Position numbers and translations under genes: made by a program. The notes beneath the pieces were generated by a model, which had not been told where the DNA came from, made no database searches, and saw nothing but the letters and a program-made list of their open reading frames with translations. Shown one piece after another: positions 41,595 to 49,417 of a stretch of 64,000 bases of DNA (the first letter of the stretch is position 1; each line of letters starts with the position of its first letter). Source of the stretch: Longimicrobiales bacterium (GTDB taxonomy: Bacteria; Gemmatimonadota; Gemmatimonadetes; Longimicrobiales; Gaopeijiaceae); NCBI GenBank assembly GCA_951828585.1, contig OX639991.1:962576-1026575 (forward strand), written 5' to 3'.

Positions 41595-42281
41595 CTACCC
41601 CGCCGGCGCCACCAGCCGTCGTCCGATGACATGGGGTCTGCCGATCGAATCCCACTGGGAACCCCAGACGTGAGTCTCCGTCGCGTCGGTGAGCCACAAC
41701 GACGCGGGCAGGAGAACGCGCCGAAGCAACCCGTCCGGATCACCTCTTGGCACCGCGTAGTACACCCTCAGGGTGTTAAGGATTTCCGGTGTCCTGATCC
41801 AGACTTCCCTGGATGCCGTCAGAACCGGAGGTCCTTCCGAGGGAGGAATGTACTCCGGCTGGTAGAGCCCATCGAAGTATGCCTCGCGAAGCCGTGCCGG
41901 AGTGTGCCGGCTTTCCCCTTACATGCTTGCCACCCACATCTCCGCACCCTCGTCCACCATCGCAGGCGTGAGCCGTCTCGGAGCCGCCAGTTCCACGCGC
42001 CGGTGCCAGGTCGTATCGCCTCCCACCTCCACTTCGATCAATTCCACCGTCCCCGGATCGCCCTTCGAACGCAACACCACCACCGCACCGGGCTCGAACT
42101 GCGCAAAATCCGGATCTCCGAACGGCTGCGATCCGGTCACCCATACCGTGTCGCCCGGCCCATCCCCCGGAAGCACCTTGAAGTGTATCCTGTTGCTGAT
42201 GTCCATCCACAGCAAAGGTTCTGGAGCACTCCAGCGTCCGTTGCTAGTTGACATTCGGCAGAGCGTTCCGCACCTTATCAA
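41595..42281 (-). pseudogene. decayed six-bladed propeller gene with in-frame stop
   Basis: The frame starting near 42281 reads WSAPEPLLWMDISNRIHFKV, GPGAVVVL-like segments, AMVDEGAEMWVASM and then meets a TAA at 41919-41921. The same frame continues (HTPARLREAYFDGLYQPEYI, YYAVPRGDPDGLLRRVLLPA, TETHVWGSQWDSIGRPHVI) to the TAG at 41595-41597. Both parts match the C-terminal blades of the propeller family seen elsewhere in the window; the N-terminal blades and signal are missing. It is thus both truncated and interrupted. Confidence 0.75.
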
Positions 42282-42284
42282 CTA
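42245..42284 (+). promoter_or_regulatory. BlaI-type promoter/operator upstream of propeller gene
   Basis: TTGACA at 42248-42253 and CACCTT at 42271-42276 are 17 bases apart. TAGTTGA (42245-42251) and TCAACTA (42278-42284) form an interrupted inverted repeat. The layout copies the promoter in front of the BlaI gene at 44187-44230. Confidence 0.6.
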
Positions 42285-42375
42285 AGCGTTTAGGATACGG
42301 GATGCGCCAGACCATCCCTTCCCTCACCGCGCGACACTTGCCAAGCCCGTACACCGCACCGCAAGGAGGACCGGA

Positions 42376-43407
42376 ATGCCTACACTCATCGCCGTTTTCG
42401 CCATCCTGTCGCTGGCACCCACCACCCAGGCCCAGGAATCCCGCCCCATCCGTCCCGCCGAATCCCAGGCGCGACTCAACCTTGAAGAGGTCCTGTCCAT
42501 CGGTTCCCTGTCGGGAGAATACGACGCCTTCGGCCGGGTCGCGGGCATTGCCCAGGACAGCCGCGGGCGCATCCTAGTGGCCGACAGGCAGGGCGCCCAC
42601 TTCAAGGTCTTCGACCCTTCCGGCGCGTACCTCGCTACCGTGGGAAGAAGAGGGGAAGGTCCCGGCGAGTTCGCCGTCCCTTCGGACATCTCCGTAGGGC
42701 CCGGGGATTCCGTCTTCGTCAGGGACTCCGAGCGGGGACTGATCTCCGTGTTCTCGCCCGACTACGATTGGGTGCGGGACGTTCGCGCATCTCCGGCGTG
42801 GCAGGTCAACTCGGTGATTCACGGGCAGGACGGGACGCTGGTGGTGGCGGCATTCAGCCGCGGAGACCGCTACCCGGTCAAGGTCCTCGGTCCCGATGGC
42901 ACGATCCTGCGGAGAGCGGGGGTGCCGATCGATGCACCGAACCTGTACGGCTTCGAGGATTCACTGCTCGGTGGACGCCTCACGCAAGCCGGCTCGGGTT
43001 ACGTCCACACGACAAAGAGTCCGTACATGCTGAGCTTCCTGGACGAGCAACTCGACCCGGTTCGCGTCTGCCGCGGGCCGCGTGACCTCACGACGGATCC
43101 GGCGGATGTCGTGGACGCGAGCGAAGACGGGGCCGGCATTCGGTGGGGCGCCTACCGACATTCCGTGTCCATCGTCCCGCTTGGCGACGGCATGTTCCTC
43201 AACACGTTCCGAGATCCCGGGGACGACTGGACATTGCTGCATGTGGTGACCGAGAGCTGCGAACTGGTGGCGGAACTCGAGGTCGAGGTGTCCTTCACGC
43301 CCAAGGTGGCTCGCGGGGACCTGATCGTCGCGACGCGAAGGACGGACTATCATGAGGTCGTCATCTACCGGGTTTCGCTGGAGGGAGGGGCGGAGGGGTC
43401 GCGGTGA
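42376..43407 (+). CDS. secreted six-bladed beta-propeller protein
   Basis: This protein has 343 residues; AAGGAGG at 42363-42369 is the ribosome binding site. The cleavable signal ends TTQAQ. Propeller motifs are EVLSIGSLSGEYDAFGRV, ILVADRQGAHFKVFDPSG, TVGRRGEGPGEFAVPSDI and SVFVRDSERGLISVF. A lipobox is absent, unlike the paralogues at 46616 and 48119. The promoter matches the BlaI promoter downstream, so expression may be tied to the BlaI-BlaR system. The closing strand is VVIYRVSLEGG. Confidence 0.85.
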   Translation: MPTLIAVFAILSLAPTTQAQESRPIRPAESQARLNLEEVLSIGSLSGEYDAFGRVAGIAQDSRGRILVADRQGAHFKVFDPSGAYLATVGRRGEGPGEFAVPSDISVGPGDSVFVRDSERGLISVFSPDYDWVRDVRASPAWQVNSVIHGQDGTLVVAAFSRGDRYPVKVLGPDGTILRRAGVPIDAPNLYGFEDSLLGGRLTQAGSGYVHTTKSPYMLSFLDEQLDPVRVCRGPRDLTTDPADVVDASEDGAGIRWGAYRHSVSIVPLGDGMFLNTFRDPGDDWTLLHVVTESCELVAELEVEVSFTPKVARGDLIVATRRTDYHEVVIYRVSLEGGAEGSR

Positions 43408-43421
43408 CCGGTCCGAACTGA

Positions 43422-43457
43422 TTTGTCCGCCACTTTGGGCCATTAGTGGCGAACAAA
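43422..43457. repeat. palindromic element, copy 1
   Basis: TTTGTCCGCCACT and AGTGGCGAACAAA form a 36-base hairpin-like element. It lies between a propeller gene and a truncated HigB-like frame that begins two bases after it. Confidence 0.85.
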
Positions 43458-43458
43458 C

Positions 43459-43572
43459 ATGAAGGGCGACCGGGCGGGCCAATGGAGCGTGCGCGTGTCG
43501 GGCAACTGGCGCGTGGTGTTCCGCTTCGAGGACGGCGAGGCCATTGATGTGGACCTGATAGATTGCCACTGA
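43459..43572 (+). pseudogene. HigB/RelE-type toxin, C-terminal fragment
   Basis: A 37-codon frame encodes MKGDRAGQWSVRVSGNWR then VVFRFEDGEAIDVDLIDCH, which is the end of a HigB-like (plasmid-maintenance) toxin of normally about 90 residues. The first half, including the catalytic basic residues, is missing and is replaced by the palindromic element that ends at 43457. It is followed by an intact HigA antitoxin gene 18 bases later, so a full higBA pair once existed. The fragment is probably inactive. Confidence 0.75.
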
Positions 43573-43590
43573 AGGGAAGGAGGGCAGATC

Positions 43591-43911
43591 ATGAACGGCA
43601 CTGGCGGCGAGCGCGTGGGTGCGATGCTGAACCCCCCGCACTTGGGCGAACTGATCCGTGAGAACATGGATGAAGTCGGATGGAACGTGACCGAGACGGC
43701 GGCGCACCTCGGATGCGAGCGCGGGACCCTGTCGCGACTGCTCAACGGCAAGGCGGGCGTGTCGGCGACCATGGCGCTCGCGTTGGAAGCCCTCGGCTGG
43801 GGGACGGCCGATCACTGTATGCGGATGCAGGCGAGCTACGAGCTTGCGCGGGCACGAATGGCACGCGGATGGCGGGAGGACATGACGGCACGCGATGCGG
43901 TCCCTCAGTAG
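43591..43911 (+). CDS. higA: HigA-type antitoxin
   Basis: This 106-residue protein has a good ribosome binding site (GGAAGGAGGG at about 43575). The helix-turn-helix of the HigA family is clear: MLNPPHLGELIRENMDEVGW, NVTETAAHLGCERGTLSRLL, NGKAGVSATMALALEALGWG. It ends ARMARGWREDMTARDAVPQ. Because the toxin gene in front is truncated, it is an orphan antitoxin. It could still repress its own promoter or neutralise HigB proteins encoded elsewhere. Confidence 0.88.
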   Translation: MNGTGGERVGAMLNPPHLGELIRENMDEVGWNVTETAAHLGCERGTLSRLLNGKAGVSATMALALEALGWGTADHCMRMQASYELARARMARGWREDMTARDAVPQ

Positions 43912-43928
43912 CCCGGTCTCGCTCGATC

Positions 43929-44126
43929 AGATGGGAATACCAACTCCCCGGTGAAGGGGGGCCCGGTCCGGTGTGGACAATCTTCGACCGCGATGGACGC
44001 GTCCTGGGATTCCTGGAAACGCCCGCCGGGCTGGCCATCTTCGAAATCGGCGACGACTACATCCTGGGTCTCGCCAGGGACGACCTCGGAGTGCAATCGG
44101 TCCAGGTGTGGCCGCTGGCGCGGTAG
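43929..44126 (+). pseudogene. propeller gene, C-terminal remnant
   Basis: This short frame encodes WEYQLPGEGGPGPVWTIFD, GRVLGFLETPAGLAIFEIGD and DYILGLARDDLGVQSVQVW, nearly the same as the last 62 residues of the propeller protein at 48119-49342 (YELPGEGGTNPVWTVFN and onward). There is no start or signal. It is the tail of a lost paralogue, stranded between higA and the BlaI promoter. Confidence 0.82.
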
Positions 44127-44186
44127 GGGTCCGAAGTCCGGGAGTCCACTGGGGACCCATGGCCACATCCGCATGATCTCCCAAAT

Positions 44187-44230
44187 TTCTAGTTGACATT
44201 CCGCCTGGCATCGCCTACCTTCAACTAGAA
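44187..44230 (+). promoter_or_regulatory. BlaI gene promoter with inverted-repeat operator
   Basis: TTCTAGTTGA (44187-44196) and TCAACTAGAA (44221-44230) are a perfect 10-base interrupted inverted repeat. TTGACA at 44193-44198 and TACCTT at 44216-44221 lie 17 bases apart within it. Both promoter boxes overlap an arm, so a dimer bound to the arms would block transcription: a likely autoregulatory operator. Confidence 0.75.
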
Positions 44231-44288
44231 CTCTGGGAGCAGGAGCCCCGGCACTGGCCCAACCCCCATACGACGCGGGGGGCCCACC

Positions 44289-44744
44289 ATGGGATTGCCC
44301 GAGCCGGGACGCTCCGTCTCCCGCCGACAGCCTGAACCGCGGGCGAATGTCCCGCAGGAGACACTATTGAACCGCCCACCCACCGCACGCGAGATGGACA
44401 TCATGTCTGTTCTGTGGGACCTGAAGTCGGCCACGGTCTCCGAGGTCAGGGAGCGCCTCGCCGACGACCTGGCCTACAACACGGTCCTCTCAATGCTGAG
44501 AATCCTGGAGGCGAAGGAGATGGTCGGCCACCGCAAGGAGGGCCGTGCACACCGCTACCATCCGCTCGTCGAACGGGAAGAGACGGGACGATTGGCCCTC
44601 GGCCGCCTCAGGGACAAGCTCTTCAAGGGTTCGGGCGAGCTGCTCATGACCCAGCTCGTCGCGGATGAACCATTGTCGCCGGCCGCTGTCCGGAGGCTCC
44701 GCAAGCAGCTGGACGAACGTCTGAAAAGGGAGGAAGAACGATGA
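44289..44744 (+). CDS. blaI: BlaI/MecI-family transcriptional repressor
   Basis: This protein has 151 residues from the ATG at 44289; a later TTG (near 44367) would give the more usual compact N-terminus. The winged-helix is typical: PTAREMDIMSVLWDLKSATV, SEVRERLADDLAYNTVLSML, RILEAKEMVGHRKEGRAHRY. The C-terminal dimerisation part (about 100-151) is helical. Such repressors are released by a BlaR-type membrane protease, which is encoded immediately downstream (ATGA overlap at 44741-44744). The operator just upstream suggests autoregulation, and a matching promoter at 42245-42284 suggests a wider regulon. Confidence 0.9.
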   Translation: MGLPEPGRSVSRRQPEPRANVPQETLLNRPPTAREMDIMSVLWDLKSATVSEVRERLADDLAYNTVLSMLRILEAKEMVGHRKEGRAHRYHPLVEREETGRLALGRLRDKLFKGSGELLMTQLVADEPLSPAAVRRLRKQLDERLKREEER

Positions 44745-46450
44745 TCGCCGCATGGATGCTCTGGTCGATCGGGGTGGGGCTGTTGTTGCTGGTCGCGGGA
44801 CTGGCGGCGGAGAAGCTGTTCGAGGGACGCCGCAGGTGGGTGTGGGCCACGGTTGGCGTGGGAACCGTTCTGCTCACGGCGGTGCGCTTCTTCGCAACCG
44901 GTGGATCGGGGCCGGAAATCGAATCCGGCGGCTTGATGATCACGGAGGTCGCCGCACCCGGGCAAAATGCCGCGGTCGCGTGGGAGGGGGCCGAAGTTTC
45001 GCCCGGCATCCTCCCGGAAACGGTCTCTCCCCCGCTCTTCCCCCTGACGATCCCCCACGATTCAGTCCTGCACACGCTCAACGGGATTCTGCTGCCGGTC
45101 TGGCTGGCCCTGTCCGCCGGGCTGGCGCTGTGGGCTCTGCTCGGCATCGTCAAGCTGCTCCGTCGCGGTCGCGCCTGGGAGCCGGGAACCCTGCTGGGCC
45201 GGACCGTACTGTGGTCGCGAGACACCGGACCGGCCATCGTCGGCCTGTTTCGGCCCAGGGTGGTCCTGCCCGCATGGGTAGCCGACGCCGACGCATCGAA
45301 GCAGAAGCTGATCCTGGCGCACGAGGAGGAACATCGCCGAGCCGGCGACGGCATTCTGAGGTTCGCCATGGCAACGCTGCTCATCACCATCCCCTGGAAC
45401 CCGTTCCTGTGGCTGCACTACCGCCGCCTGTGCCTGGCCATCGAGCTCGACTGCGACCATCGCGTCGTCAAGCGACTCCCGGATCGCCGCTGGCACTACG
45501 GAGATCTTCTCGTCCGGGCCGCGGCCCGCCACAGCATCCGTCCCGGTTTCGCGCCGACGGCGTTCGCGGACCGGCGGTCGTTCCTGGAGAAGCGGATCGG
45601 CAGGCTGCTCTCCGAGGCTCCCGAGGTGTCGATGGCGCAAGTGGCGTTCTTCGCATTCGCGGCCATCATGGTGGCCGGGGTGGCGATGTGGGTGCCCGGG
45701 GTTACCGAGGAAGCCGCCCAGCCGGAGGAGCTTGCTGCGCCTGGGGTCTATTTCCCGACCATGACTGCCCACATCAGGTCCAAGCCCCATTTTTCCTTCA
45801 GTTTCCGATACCAGAAGGGCGTGACCCGCGCATTCACCCCTGACTGGGCCTACCGTTTCAGCTACAAATTCAACCGGTCTCCGGTCAGGTCTTTCGAATC
45901 CGCGGTCTTTCTAGACGCGGTCGAGCCCTTCGAGCCCCCGGCGTTCAAGCCTACGCGCATCCAAGGGCAGGGCAGCCTCGGATGGAACGATCTTGAATGG
46001 GCACCCACGTTGTTCGAGGTATGGGAAAACGAGCCCGACGCCCCCCTGCCCGTCGTGTCCCTGCCCACCGCGCCCTCCCCGTACACAGCCGCCTACGAAG
46101 TGCCCCTGCCCCCCGTGCCTACGGACGCGAGCGTCATGGAGACGCCGCAGTACGTCTACCACACCACGCGGCCCGAGTTGGCCAATCACTGGCAAGTCAG
46201 GCAGACTCTCGAAGACAAGTATCCGGCGGCTCTGCGAGACAAGGGCATCGGCGGCACCACCGTCCTCTACCTGTTCGTCAACACCGACGGGACTGTCTCC
46301 GAGGCAATCGTGAAGACCAGTTCCGGCCATCCATCGCTGGACTGGGCGGCCGTTCAAGCGGCGAAGGCCGCGCGATTCCTTCCCGCTACCAACGAGGGCG
46401 TACCCGTGGGGATCTGGATCGAGATGGAGATGCCGTTCGTTGCGGAGTGA
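44741..46450 (+). CDS. BlaR1-like M56 peptidase fused to TonB-type C-terminus
   Basis: This 569-residue protein has several N-terminal membrane helices (about 5-25, 35-52, 110-135) and an M56 peptidase core with the zinc motif HEEEH (near 195-199) in LAHEEEHRRAGD. Later membrane helices follow near 300-320. After a Pro-rich periplasmic stretch, the last 80 residues form a TonB/energy-transducer-like domain (NTDGTVSEAIVKTSSGHPSL, DWAAVQAAKAARFLPATNEG). It would cleave or signal to BlaI on sensing a periplasmic cue. The C-terminal domain replaces the penicillin-binding sensor of classical BlaR1, so the signal is unlikely to be a beta-lactam. Confidence 0.9.
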   Translation: MIAAWMLWSIGVGLLLLVAGLAAEKLFEGRRRWVWATVGVGTVLLTAVRFFATGGSGPEIESGGLMITEVAAPGQNAAVAWEGAEVSPGILPETVSPPLFPLTIPHDSVLHTLNGILLPVWLALSAGLALWALLGIVKLLRRGRAWEPGTLLGRTVLWSRDTGPAIVGLFRPRVVLPAWVADADASKQKLILAHEEEHRRAGDGILRFAMATLLITIPWNPFLWLHYRRLCLAIELDCDHRVVKRLPDRRWHYGDLLVRAAARHSIRPGFAPTAFADRRSFLEKRIGRLLSEAPEVSMAQVAFFAFAAIMVAGVAMWVPGVTEEAAQPEELAAPGVYFPTMTAHIRSKPHFSFSFRYQKGVTRAFTPDWAYRFSYKFNRSPVRSFESAVFLDAVEPFEPPAFKPTRIQGQGSLGWNDLEWAPTLFEVWENEPDAPLPVVSLPTAPSPYTAAYEVPLPPVPTDASVMETPQYVYHTTRPELANHWQVRQTLEDKYPAALRDKGIGGTTVLYLFVNTDGTVSEAIVKTSSGHPSLDWAAVQAAKAARFLPATNEGVPVGIWIEMEMPFVAE

Positions 46451-46476
46451 ACCTGGAATCAGCAAGGCGGAGGATT

Positions 46477-46548
46477 ATGAGCACCAAAGCAACATCAAAC
46501 TGCAAACTGCCTCGGCAGCTCCATTTGTCGGCCACTAGAGGCTCATAG
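46477..46548 (+). pseudogene. truncated small gene cut by palindromic element
   Basis: A 23-codon frame (MSTKATSNCKLPRQLHLSAT...) starts with a strong ribosome binding site (GGCGGAGG at about 46466-46473) eight bases after the blaR-like stop region. It is interrupted by the palindromic element beginning at 46524, which supplies its last codons and stop. The gene presumably belonged to the blaIR unit. What it encoded cannot be told. Confidence 0.4.
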
Positions 46549-46559
46549 TGGCCGACAAA
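46524..46559. repeat. palindromic element, copy 2
   Basis: TTTGTCGGCCACTA and TAGTGGCCGACAAA are perfect 14-base arms around an eight-base loop. This copy cuts off the small frame at 46477. Confidence 0.92.
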
Positions 46560-46573
46560 CCTGGATGCCTGAC

Positions 46574-46612
46574 CGTTGTCCGCCACTTCAGGGCATTAGT
46601 GGCCGACAAACG
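46574..46612. repeat. palindromic element, copy 3
   Basis: TTGTCCGCCACT and AGTGGCCGACAA form the stem; the copy is 15 bases after copy 2 and ends four bases before the ATG of the propeller gene at 46616, so it lies in its ribosome-binding region. Confidence 0.88.
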
Positions 46613-46615
46613 GTG

Positions 46616-47911
46616 ATGAAGAAGCTTGGATTCTGCCTCACCACCCTGCTCCTCGCCACCGTCGCGTGCGCGGAGGGCGGCGACCGGCCCCCGGGAGAAG
46701 ACTCGTCCCCATCGGACCCCTTCGTACTCGACAGCGCCGGGATCCGGATCATCGAAAGTTCGGCACCGGCGTGGGACGGAGATGGCTGGCGCGTCCCCGA
46801 CACACCGTCCGTCGTCATCGGCCGGAGGGAGGGAGATGAGCGCTACCTCCTGGGATGGGTCAACTGGAGGAGCGGAGCCGTCGTGCTCCGGGACGGCCGG
46901 ATCGCCGTCCTGGACGGTCGGAGCGCCATGATCCGCGTGTATTCCCCCGAGGGAGAACACATCGAGGACTGGGGGAGACGGGGCGAGGGCCCGGGAGAGT
47001 TCGGTTCCTACCCGGGCCGCATCTTCCCGTATCGCGGAGACTCGATCCTGGTGAGCGAGGAGACGCACCAGTTCTCCGTGTTCGACGACGAGGGACGCTT
47101 CGGGAGACGGGCGATGCCGGGCATGCGGCTTTCGCTGTGGTACGACCTGCGCGACATCGTCGACCGGGGCATTCTGCTGGCCGCTTACAGCTGCTGTGAC
47201 TTCCTGGGGGCCCTCCCCACCGGTGTCCTCCTTCTCTCGACTCCCGAGATGATTCCGAACTCCGGAACCGGGACAAAGAGAGGCTCCGTGCTGGTGGCGG
47301 TGGTCCCGGATACCGGCGGCGTGGCCGATTCCGTGGGCGTCTACAATGCAGGACGGTACCGGCCCGGAGCCGCACCGGGAGGAAGGCCCGGGGGGTTCCA
47401 CTTCCAGCCATCGTTCGCCGTGGCGGTGGGCCCCGACGGGTACCTTGTGACGGAGGGCGACTCGTACTCGATCGAGGCCTACGACGCGAATGGCCGCCTG
47501 TCGAGGATCATCCGGCTTGCGCGTGAACACCGCCCCGTCACCGAGGAAGCCAGAGCTGCCAACGAGAACGAAATTCGCGACCGGATCCTGGGACTCGGCG
47601 ACCGGCTCGAAGGCGGTTCCCCCGACGAGGTGATCCGGGGCGCACTCTCCGTCCCCTATCCCCCCCACCTCCCCACATTCGAGTGGCTCCACGTCGACCC
47701 GGAAGGAAACATCTGGGCGGGTCAGCGGCGGTACGGCGCGGGCGACGACATGAACGAGTTCTTCGTCTTCGCGGGGGACGGCCGCTACCTCGGAATCGTC
47801 GAAGTGCCCGCTAAGCTCTCGGTGCTGCAGATCGGAGCCGATTTCATCCTCGCGCAATTCAGTGACGATCTGGGTGTGCAGTACGTTCACATGTACGGAA
47901 TCGGGAAGTGA
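46616..47911 (+). CDS. six-bladed beta-propeller lipoprotein
   Basis: This protein has 431 residues from the ATG at 46616. The signal is MKKLGFCLTTLLLATVAC with a lipobox (ATVAC). The family start VLDSAGIRIIESSAPAWDG is followed by VLDGRSAMIRVYSPEGEH, DWGRRGEGPGEFGSYPGRIF and DSILVSEETHQFSVFDDEG. The end DFILAQFSDDLGVQYVHMYG matches the closing segment of its paralogue at 48119. Its leader is formed by a palindromic element that begins only 42 bases upstream, with no obvious native ribosome binding site, so expression may have been altered by the insertion. Confidence 0.88.
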   Translation: MKKLGFCLTTLLLATVACAEGGDRPPGEDSSPSDPFVLDSAGIRIIESSAPAWDGDGWRVPDTPSVVIGRREGDERYLLGWVNWRSGAVVLRDGRIAVLDGRSAMIRVYSPEGEHIEDWGRRGEGPGEFGSYPGRIFPYRGDSILVSEETHQFSVFDDEGRFGRRAMPGMRLSLWYDLRDIVDRGILLAAYSCCDFLGALPTGVLLLSTPEMIPNSGTGTKRGSVLVAVVPDTGGVADSVGVYNAGRYRPGAAPGGRPGGFHFQPSFAVAVGPDGYLVTEGDSYSIEAYDANGRLSRIIRLAREHRPVTEEARAANENEIRDRILGLGDRLEGGSPDEVIRGALSVPYPPHLPTFEWLHVDPEGNIWAGQRRYGAGDDMNEFFVFAGDGRYLGIVEVPAKLSVLQIGADFILAQFSDDLGVQYVHMYGIGK

Positions 47912-47988
47912 GGGGAAGGCGCGGTGCTAGCCGTGGGGACGGCCGGACGGAGGAGTGAGTCCGGCGTAGTTGAAGAGCGCACCGCCGA

Positions 47989-48024
47989 TTTGTCCGCCAC
48001 TATTGGGCATTAGTGGCCGACAAA
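47989..48024. repeat. palindromic element, copy 4
   Basis: TTTGTCCGCCACTA and TAGTGGCCGACAAA frame this copy in the gap between two propeller genes. The following bases (CGG) also match copy 3. Confidence 0.88.
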
Positions 48025-48118
48025 CGGTTTGGAAGTCCCATACCTGTTCGCGTTCCCGGGTCACCAGCCCCAGTTTCCATGGTCTGCACTCCCGTCGAAT
48101 TAAACACCGGGTACTCGA

Positions 48119-49342
48119 ATGAAGCCATCGCTCTGCCTGACCATCCTGGCTCTCGCGACCTTCGCCTGCGGCGACCCTCAATCCCCCAACGGACGCTCCC
48201 CCGCACTGGAAGCCACCGTACGCGACAGCGCCGACATCCGAATCGTCGAAAACTCCCGACCACCATCCGAGTCCAGGCTCGATTGGCGGGTCGGCACGGA
48301 GCCGGAGGTCTCGATCGGCGCCCGGGAGGGAGAGGGCCCATACATGCTCCACCGGGCCGGGGAGGCGTTCCTTCTGTCCGATGGCCGGATCGTCGTGGCG
48401 AACATGGGGTCGCACGAACTGCGCGTCTTCGATGCGTCGGGAATCCACGTGGCCACCTGGGGACGCCGTGGAGAAGGACCTGGCGAGTTCAACCCTCTCC
48501 TCCAGGTGCACCGATGGCGCGGGGATTCGCTGCTTGCGCTGTATTCGCCCGCCAATCACCTCTCGGTCCTCGACTCCGAGGGCAACTTCGGGCGGACCTT
48601 CACCCTGGCGCGGGACGATTCATTCTTCCGGGTGGAGGCCGCCCTGCCGGTTGGCGCCATCGTCAGCTCCGACTGGTTGCCCCGCAACCTCGACGACGGT
48701 CTGGTTCGTCCCGAAGACACCTACCGGGTCAAGGACGCCGAGGGGGATGAGCTGTCCCTGCTGGGGTCCTTTCCCGGAACGGAGTGGTTCAATTTTTGGG
48801 ACGGGACCCGCGGCTGGGGCGCCGAGATTCCGCATGCGCACCGCATTTCCACCTTTGCCTGGGACGGCCTGGTGGCCATTGCCCCCAACGACACCTACGA
48901 AATCAGGGTCTTCGGCCTCGACGGGACGCTGAAGCGCATCGTCCGCCGGGACCACGACCTGGTCGCCTCCACCGCGGCCCACATGGACGCCGAAATCGAG
49001 GATCGGGTCGCGCGAATACCCGAGGAAGAACGGGCGGACCGGGGGCGAGAGCTTCGTGAAGACCTCCAGCAAATGCCCCTGCCCGAGACCTTTCCCGCCT
49101 TCGCCGCGGCGACGGCCGACCTGGTGGACCACCTCTGGGTGCGGGAATACGAACTGCCCGGGGAAGGGGGCACCAATCCGGTCTGGACGGTCTTCAACCC
49201 CGAAGGGCGCGTCCTGGGGTTCGTGGAAACGCCGGCCGGGCTGGACATCTACGAAATCGGCGAGGACTACATACTGGGTCTTGCCACCGACGATCTCGGG
49301 GTGGAGTACATCCAGGTGTGGGCGCTGGAGCGGTCGGGCTAG
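48119..49342 (+). CDS. six-bladed beta-propeller lipoprotein
   Basis: This protein has 407 residues. The signal is MKPSLCLTILALATFACG with lipobox ATFAC. The shared opening VRDSADIRIVENSRPPSES is followed by VANMGSHELRVFDASGIHVA, TWGRRGEGPGEFNPLLQ and DSLLALYSPANHLSVLDSEG. The C-terminal YELPGEGGTNPVWTVFN...DYILGLATDDLGVEYIQVW is nearly identical to the stranded remnant at 43929-44126, showing recent duplication. It is the last of the propeller block. Function is unknown; these lipoproteins may bind a ligand at the cell surface. Confidence 0.88.
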   Translation: MKPSLCLTILALATFACGDPQSPNGRSPALEATVRDSADIRIVENSRPPSESRLDWRVGTEPEVSIGAREGEGPYMLHRAGEAFLLSDGRIVVANMGSHELRVFDASGIHVATWGRRGEGPGEFNPLLQVHRWRGDSLLALYSPANHLSVLDSEGNFGRTFTLARDDSFFRVEAALPVGAIVSSDWLPRNLDDGLVRPEDTYRVKDAEGDELSLLGSFPGTEWFNFWDGTRGWGAEIPHAHRISTFAWDGLVAIAPNDTYEIRVFGLDGTLKRIVRRDHDLVASTAAHMDAEIEDRVARIPEEERADRGRELREDLQQMPLPETFPAFAAATADLVDHLWVREYELPGEGGTNPVWTVFNPEGRVLGFVETPAGLDIYEIGEDYILGLATDDLGVEYIQVWALERSG

Positions 49343-49417
49343 CCGTCAGTCGTCGGACGGAACAGGGCTGGCAGCCCGCGGACAATGGTGGTTCCCGATA
49401 CCCATCGGCCCATCGAG

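Noticed and set aside
41919-41921. Programmed recoding of the TAA inside the propeller frame
   Set aside because: The gene also lacks its N-terminal half, so plain pseudogenisation explains the stop.
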